Positions 1 to 9,335 are shown, counted from the first letter of the stretch. The stretch is 64,000 nt of DNA from Tepidiphilus succinatimandens (GCF_006503695.1 NZ_SBIK01000002.1:1-64000), one strand, 5' to 3'. The notes: generated from the sequence alone by a model not told the origin. Program-made: numbers and translations.

Positions 1-130
1 CATACTGCCGGTTCCATTCGGCGAGCGCCCAGTTCCACACGCGCCGGGCCGTGCCGCAGGCGCGTTTGAAGTAATCCGCCTGCTCGGGCGTGGGACGAAG
101 GGCGATCTTGTGGGTAAGGCGCATGGTCAT
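1..130 (-). CDS. tnpB: TnpB RNA-guided nuclease, N-terminal part (cut by window edge)
   Basis: The minus strand encodes about 43 residues that run off the left edge. They match the TnpB start: a MRLTHKIALRPTPEQ-like opening followed by a conserved stretch ending in WALAEWNRQY. TnpB is the ancestral RNA-guided DNA endonuclease of IS200/IS605 and IS607 elements. The start may be the ATG at 130 or 124; the ATG at 130 overlaps the tnpA remnant stop (TGAATG), which suggests coupled translation. Whether the gene is intact cannot be seen here. Confidence 0.7.
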   Translation of the reverse strand, partial: MTMRLTHKIALRPTPEQADYFKRACGTARRVWNWALAEWNRQY

Positions 131-172
131 TCACTCATCGCCAAGAAGTTTTGCCGCCTTGCCTGTGCTCAT
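131..172 (-). pseudogene. tnpA: IS607 tnpA serine recombinase, 5' remnant
   Basis: This 13-codon reading frame begins MSTGKAAKLLG, the typical start of the MerR-like DNA-binding domain of IS607 serine recombinases, and then stops. Family members have about 200 residues, so only the first eleven codons remain. The element can no longer move on its own unless the recombinase is supplied in trans. Confidence 0.6.
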
Positions 173-192
173 GGTGTTTTCCATGAACACCA

Positions 193-594
193 TTATGGAC
201 TAATTTGCACTTTTTGTAATACGAGAGTTAGCTCCTTTGCCTTTTCCTTGAACGTCTCGACATCGAGCCGGTATGCATCCGATTCGTCGTCCTTGTATTC
301 CGCCAGCTTGGTTGCCAACAGACGCTTGGCGGCCTCGTAGCGCAGATAGGGGCGCGACACGAGTACGCGAACGATGTCCAGGGCGCCGTAGCGTCGGACG
401 TTGTGACGCCATTCCTTGACATACTTCGCCGGATGGCGCGTTGCGGCTAGCCGTAACTTGCCGTTCGTGAGTTCCAGAACGACGACGTAGCCGCCTTGCT
501 CCAGAAGCGCGGCTTCGACGTTGAGGTCGACGTATTCCGGTTCGCCGTCGTACAGCCAGGTCGTATGCAGGTTTTGCTGATGAACGGTTTTCAT
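193..594 (-). pseudogene. Hypothetical protein truncated by IS607-like insertion
   Basis: The 133-residue reading frame starts best at the ATG at 594 (MKTVHQQ...). Its middle part (GYVVVLELTNGKLRLAATRH, then a conserved-looking EWRHNVRRYG) faintly resembles GIY-YIG/T5orf172-type domains, but I cannot assign it. The last native residues are LTLVLQ; the following KVQISP comes from the insertion element. Other fragments of the same C-terminus, continuing LVLQ with SETSTVIETARGRKKTVRTF, survive at 12928-13050 and, frameshifted, at 37299-37382. The gene is therefore truncated and one of at least three related copies. Confidence 0.5.
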
Positions 595-829
595 TCTCAG
601 TGATGAATTTCGCTTGCGGTTCGACTTGCCATGGACAAAGAATAGCGCAGCGTTCGTCCCGAACCTGCTCGAAAAGAGCATTGAACTGATCTGTTATGCC
701 GCTTCTGCAGGAAAATCCCAGCCTCAGGACGCGGTGGGCGAAGTCGATGCGCATCTATCCACAGCGCCAACGTTGCGATGCCTTTAGTTTTTAATGATTA
801 AAAAAAGATTAAAAAAAGATTAGGGCGAT

Positions 830-1107
830 TGTGGATAACTTTTTTTCGCCAATGTTTGCAATGGATTTCACAAGTTTTCCACAGGCGCGGCCGTACCCGC
901 TGTCCCGATATTTTGGTACCCGTCATCCCGATATTTTGGTACCCGCTATCCCGATACTCGGTACCCGCTATCCCGATATTTTTAGCCTTTCCGTACCCGC
1001 TATCCCGATACCCAGTACCCGCTATCCCGATAGCGCCAATCCATGTCCTCGCAGAGCTTGTGGATAATTCGCCCGATCTGTGGATAAATTGACCGATCTG
1101 TGGATAA
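830..1107 (-). promoter_or_regulatory. Four DnaA boxes flanking the iterons
   Basis: Perfect DnaA boxes (TTATCCACA, read on the minus strand as the complement of TGTGGATAA) lie at 830-838, 1059-1067, 1079-1087 and 1099-1107. The last two share the longer word CGATCTGTGGATAA. One box is beside the AT-rich tract and three lie between the iterons and the initiator gene. They indicate that host DnaA takes part in opening this origin. Confidence 0.85.
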
Positions 1108-1141
1108 CGCATCGTTTTCGACCCTACCCGCTATCCCGATA
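894..1141 (+). repeat. Seven iterons, consensus TACCCGCTATCCCGATA
   Basis: Copies start at 894, 917, 940, 962, 994, 1016 and 1125. The first two differ at one to three bases (TGTCCC and TCATCCC); the rest are identical. Spacing in the main cluster is 22-23 bp, about two helical turns, except one 32-bp step. The seventh copy overlaps the 3' end of the initiator gene and encodes its last residues. Iterons of this kind bind the initiator protein. Confidence 0.9.
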
Positions 1142-1999
1142 GGGATTTGGCACGGTTTTTGCTTCCCGTTTGATTACGACGCAGTCGTTTTCGTCTATCG
1201 AGCACGACCATCCTGTCACCGAGGCCAGTTCCTTGAGCGCGCGCCGCAACATCTGGCGGAACTTCTTAAGCTCGCTTACCTCGCTTCCGCACAGTTGCCT
1301 GATGGTTTCGACCTTGTACGGGTGCGGCTTGGCGTGGGTCGAGTAGAACGCATGCAGCCATTGAGCCAGCGGGCGCTTGCGCAGCATCTTCCGCTGCTCC
1401 CCGTTGAGAGCCGTCCAGTTCCCGCCCATGAAGAGCAATGCGAGCGCCTCGTTGATCTTGATCACGTACTCGTTGGTCTCTTCGTCCCTGAAACCGTCCT
1501 GGATCAGGGTGCCGAAGTACGAGTGACGGCCGTTTGAGATACGCACCAGGCAGCCCGCAAGGTCGTTGATGGCTTCTTTCAGCCACTCGTAGTCGGATTT
1601 CCCTGTGTTTCGTCCAATAGCCTTGAGAAAGGAGTACGCGGAAAAGCGAATCCGCTTTCCAGTGCCGTGTTTTGCTGCTAGATCCAGGCACTGCTCCCAC
1701 ACGTCGAGATGGGCTTGCGTTGGCCGATAGCCCCGCACCATGTAGACATCCAAGCCTTCCACGGAAGCGATTTTTTCTTCTCGCCGAAAAACCTTCTCCG
1801 AAACGCCAAACAGCGCCGAGCGAAGAACATCGTTCGGGAGCGGCTTGCCATTCGATGGCACAGGCAGACCCGCAGCGATGGCCTTCTGTTCCAGGCTTTC
1901 TCGTATCCGGTCCATGGCTTTGGCAATACCAGGATCCGGAATCGGTTCACCGGACGACTCGTGAAAGGGAATGGGGATCTGAGAAGTAGCGTTGTCCAT
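1124..1999 (-). CDS. trfA: TrfA-family plasmid replication initiator
   Basis: The 291-residue product matches the TrfA initiator of IncP plasmids in its C-terminal half. Seen motifs include RFSAYSFLKAIGRNTGKSDY, an SNGRHSYFGTLIQ segment and KRPLAQWLHAFYSTHAKPHP. TrfA binds iterons and recruits DnaA and DnaB. The iteron and DnaA-box cluster lies directly downstream, and the final codons (YRDSG) are made from the last iteron. The start at 1999 is preceded by AGGACGG. An initiator in an element with a chromosomal integrase suggests that the excised form can replicate. Confidence 0.9.
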   Translation of the reverse strand: MDNATSQIPIPFHESSGEPIPDPGIAKAMDRIRESLEQKAIAAGLPVPSNGKPLPNDVLRSALFGVSEKVFRREEKIASVEGLDVYMVRGYRPTQAHLDVWEQCLDLAAKHGTGKRIRFSAYSFLKAIGRNTGKSDYEWLKEAINDLAGCLVRISNGRHSYFGTLIQDGFRDEETNEYVIKINEALALLFMGGNWTALNGEQRKMLRKRPLAQWLHAFYSTHAKPHPYKVETIRQLCGSEVSELKKFRQMLRRALKELASVTGWSCSIDENDCVVIKREAKTVPNPYRDSG

Positions 2000-2000
2000 A

Positions 2001-2020
2001 CCGTCCTTATATCAGGACGG
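2001..2020 (-). promoter_or_regulatory. Hairpin over the trfA ribosome binding site
   Basis: CCGTCCT (2001-2007) and AGGACGG (2014-2020) form a perfect 7-bp inverted repeat just before the trfA start. On the minus-strand transcript the Shine-Dalgarno copy AGGACGG is the arm next to the ATG, so the stem could block initiation. It could instead be a DNA operator. Confidence 0.5.
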
Positions 2021-2086
2021 ACGGGTAAAATTTGGGCTAAATACGCACTTTTAGGCAGTATTTCGGCATCGTTTCTGAATGACATC

Positions 2087-2483
2087 CGGTTCATCCCCGC
2101 GCACGCGGGGAACACGCGAGCGCGGCGGGGTGAGCGGCGCCGCGAACTCGGTTCATCCCCGCGCACGCGGGGAACACGGCTGCACCACAAACCCTTCGTC
2201 TCGGTCCCCACGGTTCATCCCCGCGCACGCGGGGAACACATCGGCAATGGGGCGCTGATGACGATCTTGGCCGGTTCATCCCCGCGCACGCGGGGAACAC
2301 ACGCGGATCGGGTCAATGCTCTTTTGATGTCCCGGTTCATCCCCGCGCACGCGGGGAACACGAGGGCCTGGTCGCTGGCCTGCAGTCCATCTACGGTTCA
2401 TCCCCGCGCACGCGGGGAACACACACGCCAGTATTCTGGCGTCTGGGACGGCAGCGGTTCATCCCCGCGCACGCGGGGAACAC
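2087..2483 (-). CRISPR. Type I-E CRISPR array, 7 repeats and 6 spacers
   Basis: Seven identical 29-bp repeats start at 2087, 2149, 2211, 2272, 2333, 2394 and 2455. On the minus strand each begins GTGTTCCCCGCG and ends GGGATGAACCG, the type I-E repeat pattern with a CCCCGCG/CGCGGGG stem. Spacers are 32 bp, except the two most leader-distal ones, which are 33. Transcription is inferred to run on the minus strand from a leader beside cas2. The repeat farthest from the leader is not degenerate. Confidence 0.97.
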
Positions 2484-2527
2484 ACTTGAAATTTTCCCAT
2501 GTTTTTAAATAAGTTGCACACTGCCCG
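2484..2527 (-). promoter_or_regulatory. CRISPR leader (short)
   Basis: The 44 bp between the cas2 stop and the first repeat are AT-rich (runs of TTTAAAAA and GAAATTTTC), unlike their surroundings. In type I-E loci the leader lies between cas2 and the array and contains the promoter. This one is short, so the promoter may reach into the cas2 3' end. Confidence 0.55.
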
Positions 2528-3869
<1,342 letters not shown>

Positions 3870-3913
3870 GTCTGCGCTTCACAATAAAGCCTGCGACTTC
3901 AGTCGCGGGTTAT

Positions 3914-4186
3914 TTACTTCCGGTACACCTCCTTGCGGTTGCCGATGCGCACAACGAGGATGCGCAAAGCGCCGTCCTCGATGCTGGCAACGATGCGATA
4001 GTCGCCCACGCGGTACTTCCAGAAGGCTCCAAGCTTGGAGCCTTTGAGGGCTTCGCCGATGCTGCGCGGGTCGTCGAGTCCCGAGACTCGTTCGCGCAGA
4101 AAAGCGGTGATGCGCTTGGCAACGGTCTTGTCCAGCGCGGCCAAGTCCTTCTTGGCCTTGTCGTCGAACTCAATCCGCCAAGCCAA
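3914..4186 (-). CDS. RelE/ParE-family toxin
   Basis: The 90-residue product has the RelE fold pattern: an N-terminal [17 protein letters not shown] helix, [19 protein letters not shown] and a C-terminal [12 protein letters not shown]. RelE-type toxins cleave mRNA in the ribosome; ParE relatives poison gyrase, and which one applies is not decided here. It overlaps its antitoxin gene by 17 nt. Its stop codon lies immediately beside the right end of the tnpB remnant. Confidence 0.85.
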   Translation of the reverse strand: MAWRIEFDDKAKKDLAALDKTVAKRITAFLRERVSGLDDPRSIGEALKGSKLGAFWKYRVGDYRIVASIEDGALRILVVRIGNRKEVYRK

Positions 4187-4394
4187 GATCGCGCTCCACT
4201 TCGTCTAGCGTGTAGGTGCGGCTGCGGCCTGCGCGAACGTCGATCAGGCGTTGCTCTGCAAGGTACAAATCTTCGAGGTCGTCCAAGTGCTCAAGGATGG
4301 CTTCGCGGGCATAGAAAGTCTTGGTGCGCCCGGTGGCCTGTGCCAGTGCTTCAAGGCGGGCTTCCACTTCGGCGGGCAGTCGGATTGCAAGCAT
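4170..4394 (-). CDS. RelB/RHH-type antitoxin
   Basis: The 74-residue product begins [20 protein letters not shown] followed by [27 protein letters not shown], the ribbon-helix-helix layout of RelB-like antitoxins. The C-terminal part ([14 protein letters not shown]) would bind the toxin. It is translated first and overlaps the toxin gene. An AGGAG lies before the start, and a palindrome over the promoter suggests autorepression. Confidence 0.85.
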   Translation of the reverse strand: MLAIRLPAEVEARLEALAQATGRTKTFYAREAILEHLDDLEDLYLAEQRLIDVRAGRSRTYTLDEVERDLGLAD

Positions 4395-4417
4395 GTTTCG
4401 GCTCCTGTTCTGAAAAC

Positions 4418-4433
4418 GCTATACAAGTATAGC
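4418..4433 (-). promoter_or_regulatory. Operator/promoter of the toxin-antitoxin pair
   Basis: GCTATACAAGTATAGC is a perfect 7-bp inverted repeat with a 2-bp centre. On the minus strand it contains a -10-like TATACT about 25 bp before the antitoxin start. This is the expected place for an RHH antitoxin to repress its own operon. Confidence 0.6.
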
Positions 4434-4437
4434 ACAA

Positions 4438-4917
4438 CTACCGCGAAACGCTGGGTGAGTTATCCCGCTCGATCTTCTGCGCCTTGGCCTGCTCGCGCGC
4501 CTCGGCGGCCTGCTGCTCGATCTGCTCGACGCGGGCCTCTGCACGGGCCACCCGTTCAGCGCATGCCTCCAGTTTGGCGGCCAGCACGGCGGCCTGCTGT
4601 TCGGCGGCGGTGCGGCCCTGCTGCGCATCGGCCAGCGCGGCGCGTAGGCGCTCGATCTCGGCGGCCTGCTCGGTCTGCCGTTCGGCCTGTGCCTCGATCT
4701 TGAGGCGGGCCGTGGCCAGCTCCACCCGCGCCGATTCGGCGGCCTGTTGCTCGCGCTCGATGCGCTGCGCCTGGTCGGCCAAGTCGGCGGCTTGCTGCTC
4801 GGCCTTGCCCGCCAGAGTGGGCGTAAACGGCCCGCCACGGCCCGGAAAACGCGGCCAGCGGGGCAAGCGTTGTCGGTATTCCTGACCTTGATGCAGCGGG
4901 CGTAGGTCAACCGTCAC
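4438..4917 (-). CDS. Coiled-coil protein, KfrA-like C-terminal region
   Basis: Most of the 159 residues form an alanine-, glutamate- and glutamine-rich coiled coil (for example KAEQQAADLADQAQRIEREQ and later EARVEQIEQQAAEAREQ). The composition resembles the tail of KfrA plasmid proteins, but the DNA-binding N-terminus is missing. The first 35 residues are proline- and arginine-rich and look unrelated. It may be a remnant. It overlaps the next gene upstream by 4 nt. Confidence 0.5.
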   Translation of the reverse strand: MTVDLRPLHQGQEYRQRLPRWPRFPGRGGPFTPTLAGKAEQQAADLADQAQRIEREQQAAESARVELATARLKIEAQAERQTEQAAEIERLRAALADAQQGRTAAEQQAAVLAAKLEACAERVARAEARVEQIEQQAAEAREQAKAQKIERDNSPSVSR

Positions 4918-5375
4918 AACCTGGTGTCAATCAGGCTTTTCTTGGCGGCCATGTTCAGATAGGACAGGGCCTTCATGACGCAACTCGCCTCGTACCGGAT
5001 CGCCGCCAAGGCGGTCTCAGTTTCGGCCACCTTGTCCTTCTCCCAGTCCTGGGCATATTCCAGCAGTTTGCTCAGAGTGTAGCCATGCGAGGCTTTCGGC
5101 TTGGCGATGTACGTCGTAAACGCCCTGCGCGTTCCCTTCGCCTTGGAACCGTACCAGCGCTTGTCGTACCACTCTGCCGCTATCGATAGCCCTCGCTGGC
5201 GGACTCTGGGCTTGAGAGAGCTTTTCTTCGGCCAGTCCATCTTCTTGTTCATCTCCTCCTTGAAATCGTAGTACTCGTTCACCACAGCCAGTGCCCGTTT
5301 GTACAGGCTTTCCATGTGCCTTTCCAGGGCGGCCTTGATCTCTTCCAGGTCGTTTTCCTTCTTCGTTTCGTTCAT
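4914..5375 (-). CDS. MobI-like conjugative mobilization protein (tentative)
   Basis: The 153-residue product, started at the ATG at 5375 behind AGGAAAG, has an acidic helical N-terminus and a central block RVRQRGLSIAAEWYDKRWYG followed by YIAKPKASHGYTLSKLL. I place it near the MobI auxiliary mobilization proteins of SXT/R391 and IncA/C elements on this pattern. In those elements oriT lies just upstream of mobI, and here a large direct-repeat block lies just upstream. The assignment rests on memory of the family only. Confidence 0.45.
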   Translation of the reverse strand: MNETKKENDLEEIKAALERHMESLYKRALAVVNEYYDFKEEMNKKMDWPKKSSLKPRVRQRGLSIAAEWYDKRWYGSKAKGTRRAFTTYIAKPKASHGYTLSKLLEYAQDWEKDKVAETETALAAIRYEASCVMKALSYLNMAAKKSLIDTRL

Positions 5376-5472
5376 CGCGCTTTCCTTATGTTTACTAGAG
5401 AGGCAGCAAAACGCCATGCCTTATATAGAAAACCATCTCGCCATGCCGGTTCTTCCTAACGCTGGCAGAATT

Positions 5473-5990
5473 CCTTTAAATCTAAGGCATAGCGCTTCGT
5501 TTCCTTTGCAGACTGGAAAGGCATTGCGGCTACCTTGTCCTTGCAGCCTTGCCATGTGGACATCGCGAAGCGTTTCCTTTGCAGACTGGAAAGGCATTGC
5601 GGCCTTGCTGCCACCGGTCGATTGCCAGGCGATCGGTTCGTCCCTGCGAGGTCGCCATTTTTCGTTCCTTTAAATCTAAGGCATGGCGCTTCGTTTCCTT
5701 TGCAGACTGGAAAGGATTGCGGCCCCCCTTGTCCTTGCAGCCTTGCCATGTGGACATCGCGAAGCGTTTCCTTTGCATACTGGAAAGGCATTGCGGCCTT
5801 GCTGCCACCGGTCGATTGCCAGGCGATCGGTTCGCCCCTGCGAGGTCGCCATTTTTCGTTCCTTTAAATCTAAGGCATGGCGCTTCGTTTCCTTTGCAGA
5901 CTGGAAAGGATTACTGGACTCGCTGTCCTTGCAGCCTTGCCATGTGGACATCGCGAAGCGTTTCCTTTGCAGACTGGAAAGGCATTGCAG
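5473..5990. repeat. 194-bp tandem repeats with internal 19-bp near-palindromes
   Basis: A 194-bp unit begins at 5473, 5667 and 5861; the third copy is cut at about 5990. Each full unit carries two copies of CCTTTGCAGACTGGAAAGG. The six copies start at 5503, 5576, 5697, 5770, 5891 and 5964, spaced 73 and 121 bp alternately; the fourth has one base change. Reading frames through the block on both strands are repeat artefacts. The block lies between a MobI-like gene and a ParM-like gene, so it may be oriT, a centromere, or both. Confidence 0.85.
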
Positions 5991-6235
5991 CGCACAACTG
6001 TAACTCGACACCTACAAGGTTTATGTCGCTAAACAAGGCGTTTTGTTGCTCTTTTCGGTCGGGTTTTCACCGGAACGTCTGATATGTTCTCAAGTGGTAT
6101 GCTAGCGGTACTCGCTCGCCGGACGATCATGCCGGTGCTACTAGCGGTTATCTGGAAGTTGATTGCCGGTACACGGAATCGCGTCGAGGCAAGACGAACT
6201 GAAAATTGTTTACTCACGGTTCACAGGAGGTTGAC
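5991..6235 (+). promoter_or_regulatory. Control region of the parM-like cassette
   Basis: No gene is visible here. Positions 6031-6075 (starting AAACAAGGCGTTTTGTTG) resemble 34240-34284 before the AcaB-like gene, which suggests a shared regulator. The words GCGGTACTC and GCGGTTATCTGG (6107-6150) recur in variant form at 11580-11740. AGGAGG at 6225-6230 is the ribosome binding site of the next gene. Confidence 0.45.
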
Positions 6236-7210
6236 TTGAATATCATCGGTATCGACATCGGGTACTCCAACCTGAAACTCGCCTTTGGCCATAAAGGCGA
6301 ATCTCCAAGAACATACTTACGCCCTTCGGGCGCGGCGCCCGCCGATCGCTTTGGGTCGCGCTTCGATGGAAAGGCGCACGAAGACTTCCTGCACGTCCTG
6401 GTAGACGGGCAAGAGTTCGTTGCGGGGGTCTCACCGGATCGCGCTGAAATGTGGAGCCGTTCCCTGCACGCGGACTATCCTTCCAGCGTCTCTTACAAGG
6501 CGTTGTTTTACGCCGGCCTTCTCCTTTCGGAGATGGACAGGATCGACATGCTCGTCACCGGGCTTCCGGTGACACAATACTTGGACGAAAACCGCAGAAA
6601 AGCCCTAGCCGAGTACATGCTGGGAACGCATCAAGTTACCGCCAAGCGCACCGTCACGGTCGAGAGGGTCAAGGTCATCCCGCAGCCCATCGGCGGACTC
6701 CTCGATTACATCGCTCAAGAAGATGCCGATATAGAGGATGCGCGGGTTCTCGTGGTCGATCCCGGCTTCTTCTCGGTCGATTGGGTGGTCATCGCCCACA
6801 AGGATCTGCACCGTCAATCCTCCGGCACCAGCCTCAATGCCTCATCGGTCGTCCTCGAAGAGGCCTCCAGGCTGATTGCCAAGGATCACGGCACGGCGGT
6901 CAATACTGAGACTCTCGAAAACGCCATCCGCTCAGGCAAACCGACCGTTCTGGTGCTCGGTCAGCGCGTCGAGATAGCCCCCTACATCGAGCAGGCCACG
7001 AAGACGGTCGGCCCGGTCGTCGTCGAATCCATCCAGAAGTCGCTGCGCACGGAAAGCACGATGGTCGACCTCGTGGTCCTCGTTGGGGGTGGTGCCATGT
7101 TCTTCCGCGACGCGGTGCAGGCCGCCTTTCCACGGCTGTCCGTAGTTACGCCGGCGGATCCGGTGTTCTCCAACGCTCGTGGATTCTGGTTGATGGGGGC
7201 GGCTTTGTGA
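6236..7210 (+). CDS. ParM/StbA-family actin-like ATPase
   Basis: The TTG at 6236 is the preferred start because AGGAGG ends five bases before it. The 324-residue product has actin-fold ATPase motifs: IIGIDIGYSNLKLAFG at the N-terminus (phosphate 1), VLVVDPGFFSVDWVV (phosphate 2) and VVLVGGGAMFF (adenosine). ParM-type proteins polymerise to separate plasmid copies; StbA-like relatives occur on many conjugative elements. The repeat block upstream is a candidate centromere. Its stop overlaps the next start (GTGA), giving a coupled operon. Confidence 0.8.
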   Translation: MNIIGIDIGYSNLKLAFGHKGESPRTYLRPSGAAPADRFGSRFDGKAHEDFLHVLVDGQEFVAGVSPDRAEMWSRSLHADYPSSVSYKALFYAGLLLSEMDRIDMLVTGLPVTQYLDENRRKALAEYMLGTHQVTAKRTVTVERVKVIPQPIGGLLDYIAQEDADIEDARVLVVDPGFFSVDWVVIAHKDLHRQSSGTSLNASSVVLEEASRLIAKDHGTAVNTETLENAIRSGKPTVLVLGQRVEIAPYIEQATKTVGPVVVESIQKSLRTESTMVDLVVLVGGGAMFFRDAVQAAFPRLSVVTPADPVFSNARGFWLMGAAL

Positions 7211-7461
7211 GCGGCATTCGGATCGTTCTTACCGTGACCCAGGCCAGTCCTGAGCTTTTTGCGGCATTGAAGGACGTTCCGGCCAGACTGCGGGCCGAGC
7301 GTGTCCGAACGCTCGCAACGCTCGGGATCGCTGCCATTAGCGGTGGAATCTCCGGTAAGCCGGCCATCGACCAACCTACCCAGACAGAAGTTGCACAACA
7401 GGATGCGCAGGCCTCGAGTCGAGCGCTGCGTTTCGCAAAGTCGCTAGGGGATGAGGTGTGA
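7207..7461 (+). CDS. Small protein after ParM, possible partition adaptor
   Basis: The 84-residue product begins with GTG overlapping the upstream stop and is followed by a GTGA overlap with the recombinase gene. I recognise no domain. The N-terminal IRIVLTVTQASPELFAALKD could form a strand-helix unit as in ribbon-helix-helix proteins, and the position directly after a ParM-like gene is that of ParR/StbB adaptors. This is inference from context. Confidence 0.5.
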   Translation: MSGIRIVLTVTQASPELFAALKDVPARLRAERVRTLATLGIAAISGGISGKPAIDQPTQTEVAQQDAQASSRALRFAKSLGDEV

Positions 7462-9335
7462 CCAAAAAGATCGGTCGACATCACCTCGCTTTCTATCGTG
7501 GGTGGTTGCAGGGCCTCGATCTCAGGGATCTGGCCGACCGCTATCTCGAGACAGGGCTCGACTTGCGGCGCGCCAAATCTACGCTCACCTGGTTGCGGGA
7601 TACTCTGAGCCAGGCTGCCCTGCGCCATGGCCGGCGCGGCGAAGCCCGCTTACTGCGCTTGCACTTGGCAGCCGAACCCATTCAGAAAGCGCATGCCATT
7701 CCCTCATTGGAGGACTTCCGCGCCGAACACGATCCTGACGGCTTCTACGATGAGGAGGAGCTGATCCAGCTCTATCTCGAAACGTTTCCCGAAGCCCGCG
7801 ACAAGCGAGGCCGTCAGCGCCAGCGCTTGATCGAACGTCAACTCGCAGCCCTCGTCTGGATCGAAGACCTGCTTGTCACCGATCCAAATCCTGCCGATCC
7901 GGTATCCGCCTGGTTCGACAAGCAGGTGGCGAATCGGCTCGTTCTTGCCGGCATCCCGACCATCGGAGCCTTGATGGAGCGAATCCGGGATCGCGGCTAT
8001 CGCTGGTGGGTCACCGTGCCGAAGTTGGGCGAAAAAGGAGCCTCCCGGATCGTCGCCTGGCTGCAAGGATATGAGTCGGCCTTGGGGGCGTTGCCAGAAC
8101 ATGCGATGACACCCATCCGCAGCCAACATGCACCATCGTTGGTTCGAGCGCGACCTCGGGAAACCGCCATCGTACCCATCGAGGCATTCGCGGCACCGCA
8201 GATGTTGTCTGGCGAAACCGGGTCCAACAGACATCCAGGCTCCCCCCGCATTCGGGCGGACAACGACCAAAAGGCCATCGAGTCCTGGCTTGCCACGAAA
8301 TCGGGCAGCCCGCACACATCAAGAGCCTACCGCAAGGAAGCCGAACGGCTCCTTCTCTGGGCCGTGATCGAGCGCGGCAAGGCACTCTCAGATCTCACCG
8401 TCGATGACTGCGCACTCTATCGGGACTGGCTGTCCAGTCTTGGACGGACGAACCCTGAGCAGTGGCCCTTTCGGATTCCTCAAAGCGAATGGATCGGCAA
8501 GCGAAACACACACCGTTTCAGCCCGAACTGGCGACCATTCGACGGCCCTCTGTCCGCCGCGAGTGTCCGGCAGGCGTTGACGATCCTGTCGAGCATGTTC
8601 GAGTGGATGGTTCGTGTCCAGTATTGTATTTTCAATCCTTGGGACGCCGTGGGCCGGAAGCCGGCCGCACGCACGGACACGCCCAATGACGTGGAATTGA
8701 CGCGGGTGTTCTCGACCGGCCAGTGGGACTACCTGATGACGTTCCTCGACGCCTTGCCTGCCGACGATGCGACATCCCGGCTGCGATTCGTGTTGCCCTT
8801 TGCCCAGGCCACAGGCTTGCGCCTATCCGAACTGGTGGATTCGAGCATCGGTCGGCTCTATACCATGCCGCTCAAGGAAGGTCTTGGCGTTCGCTGGATG
8901 CTCAAGGTGCTTGGCAAAGGCGGCAAGTGGCGAGCCGTACCTTTACCAAACAGGGTCATGGATCGCCTCCGGGAATACCTTGCATACCGCGGCCTCGATC
9001 CCGATCCGCTCGCCAATCCGCCCGAGACGCCGTTGATTTCCCGGCTGAGCAGCCAAGAGCCGTTGTCGGGAAGCGCCTTGTACAAGTCGTTGCGGACGGT
9101 ATTCCATCGAGCGGCCGAAAGCTTGGTCGCAGATGGCAGGGACCAAGAAGCCAAGGCATTCCGCCGAGCCAGCGTTCATTGGCTGCGGCATACGTGCGGT
9201 GCGCATCTTGCATCGAGCGGGGTGCCAGTGAATCTGGTGCAAAAGCTTCTGGGGCACGCCAGCTTGGCGACCACCAGCATCTACACGGAGACGGACGATG
9301 AACAACTTTGGACCGAAATCGACGCGAGAGCATGA
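7458..9335 (+). CDS. Tyrosine recombinase with long N-terminal domain (DUF3701-like)
   Basis: The 625-residue protein has an approximately 260-residue N-terminal extension, which includes a helix-hairpin-helix-like GIPTIGALMERI. A core-binding domain and a catalytic domain follow. Catalytic residues are visible: Arg in ATGLRLSEL, HWLRHTCGAH, LLGHASL and the nucleophile Tyr in TTSIYTE. Such recombinases on plasmids resolve multimers or insert cassettes. It is distinct from the element integrase at 38 kb. It overlaps both neighbours in the parM-like operon. Confidence 0.85.
   Translation: MTKKIGRHHLAFYRGWLQGLDLRDLADRYLETGLDLRRAKSTLTWLRDTLSQAALRHGRRGEARLLRLHLAAEPIQKAHAIPSLEDFRAEHDPDGFYDEEELIQLYLETFPEARDKRGRQRQRLIERQLAALVWIEDLLVTDPNPADPVSAWFDKQVANRLVLAGIPTIGALMERIRDRGYRWWVTVPKLGEKGASRIVAWLQGYESALGALPEHAMTPIRSQHAPSLVRARPRETAIVPIEAFAAPQMLSGETGSNRHPGSPRIRADNDQKAIESWLATKSGSPHTSRAYRKEAERLLLWAVIERGKALSDLTVDDCALYRDWLSSLGRTNPEQWPFRIPQSEWIGKRNTHRFSPNWRPFDGPLSAASVRQALTILSSMFEWMVRVQYCIFNPWDAVGRKPAARTDTPNDVELTRVFSTGQWDYLMTFLDALPADDATSRLRFVLPFAQATGLRLSELVDSSIGRLYTMPLKEGLGVRWMLKVLGKGGKWRAVPLPNRVMDRLREYLAYRGLDPDPLANPPETPLISRLSSQEPLSGSALYKSLRTVFHRAAESLVADGRDQEAKAFRRASVHWLRHTCGAHLASSGVPVNLVQKLLGHASLATTSIYTETDDEQLWTEIDARA

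Larger units (their letters stand above)
1..196 (-). mobile_element. IS607-like element, left end, internally deleted
   Basis: The minus strand reads, from about position 196 leftward, a short left end with a perfect 8-bp inverted repeat (171-178 with 186-193), then the first codons of an IS607-type tnpA, then the start of a tnpB that leaves the window. Intact IS607 elements carry a serine recombinase tnpA followed by tnpB, so almost all of tnpA has been deleted. The insertion cuts the 3' end of the neighbouring gene at 193-594. The exact outer boundary is inferred. Confidence 0.6.
785..1141. other. Iteron plasmid-type replication origin (oriV)
   Basis: This stretch has no real gene. It contains an AT-rich tract with a repeated GATTAAAAAAA word (about 792-822), four perfect DnaA boxes and seven 17-bp iterons, all next to a TrfA-type initiator gene. 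The combination is that of an iteron-controlled plasmid origin. In-frame readings of the repeats on either strand are artefacts of the repeat unit. Confidence 0.85.

Noticed and set aside
798-1112. Frames on both strands with repeated GTEYRDSGY or RYPDI units
   Set aside because: They read through the iteron array. The periodicity comes from the iterons and no gene features are present.
1709-2512. Plus-strand 267-residue frame with repeated FIPAHAGNTRA-like segments
   Set aside because: The repeats are translations of the CRISPR repeat, and the rest is antisense of trfA.
5456-6082. Several 90-180-residue frames with repeated CLSSLQRKRFAMS-like units
   Set aside because: They are translations of the 194-bp tandem repeat in different frames, without ribosome binding sites.
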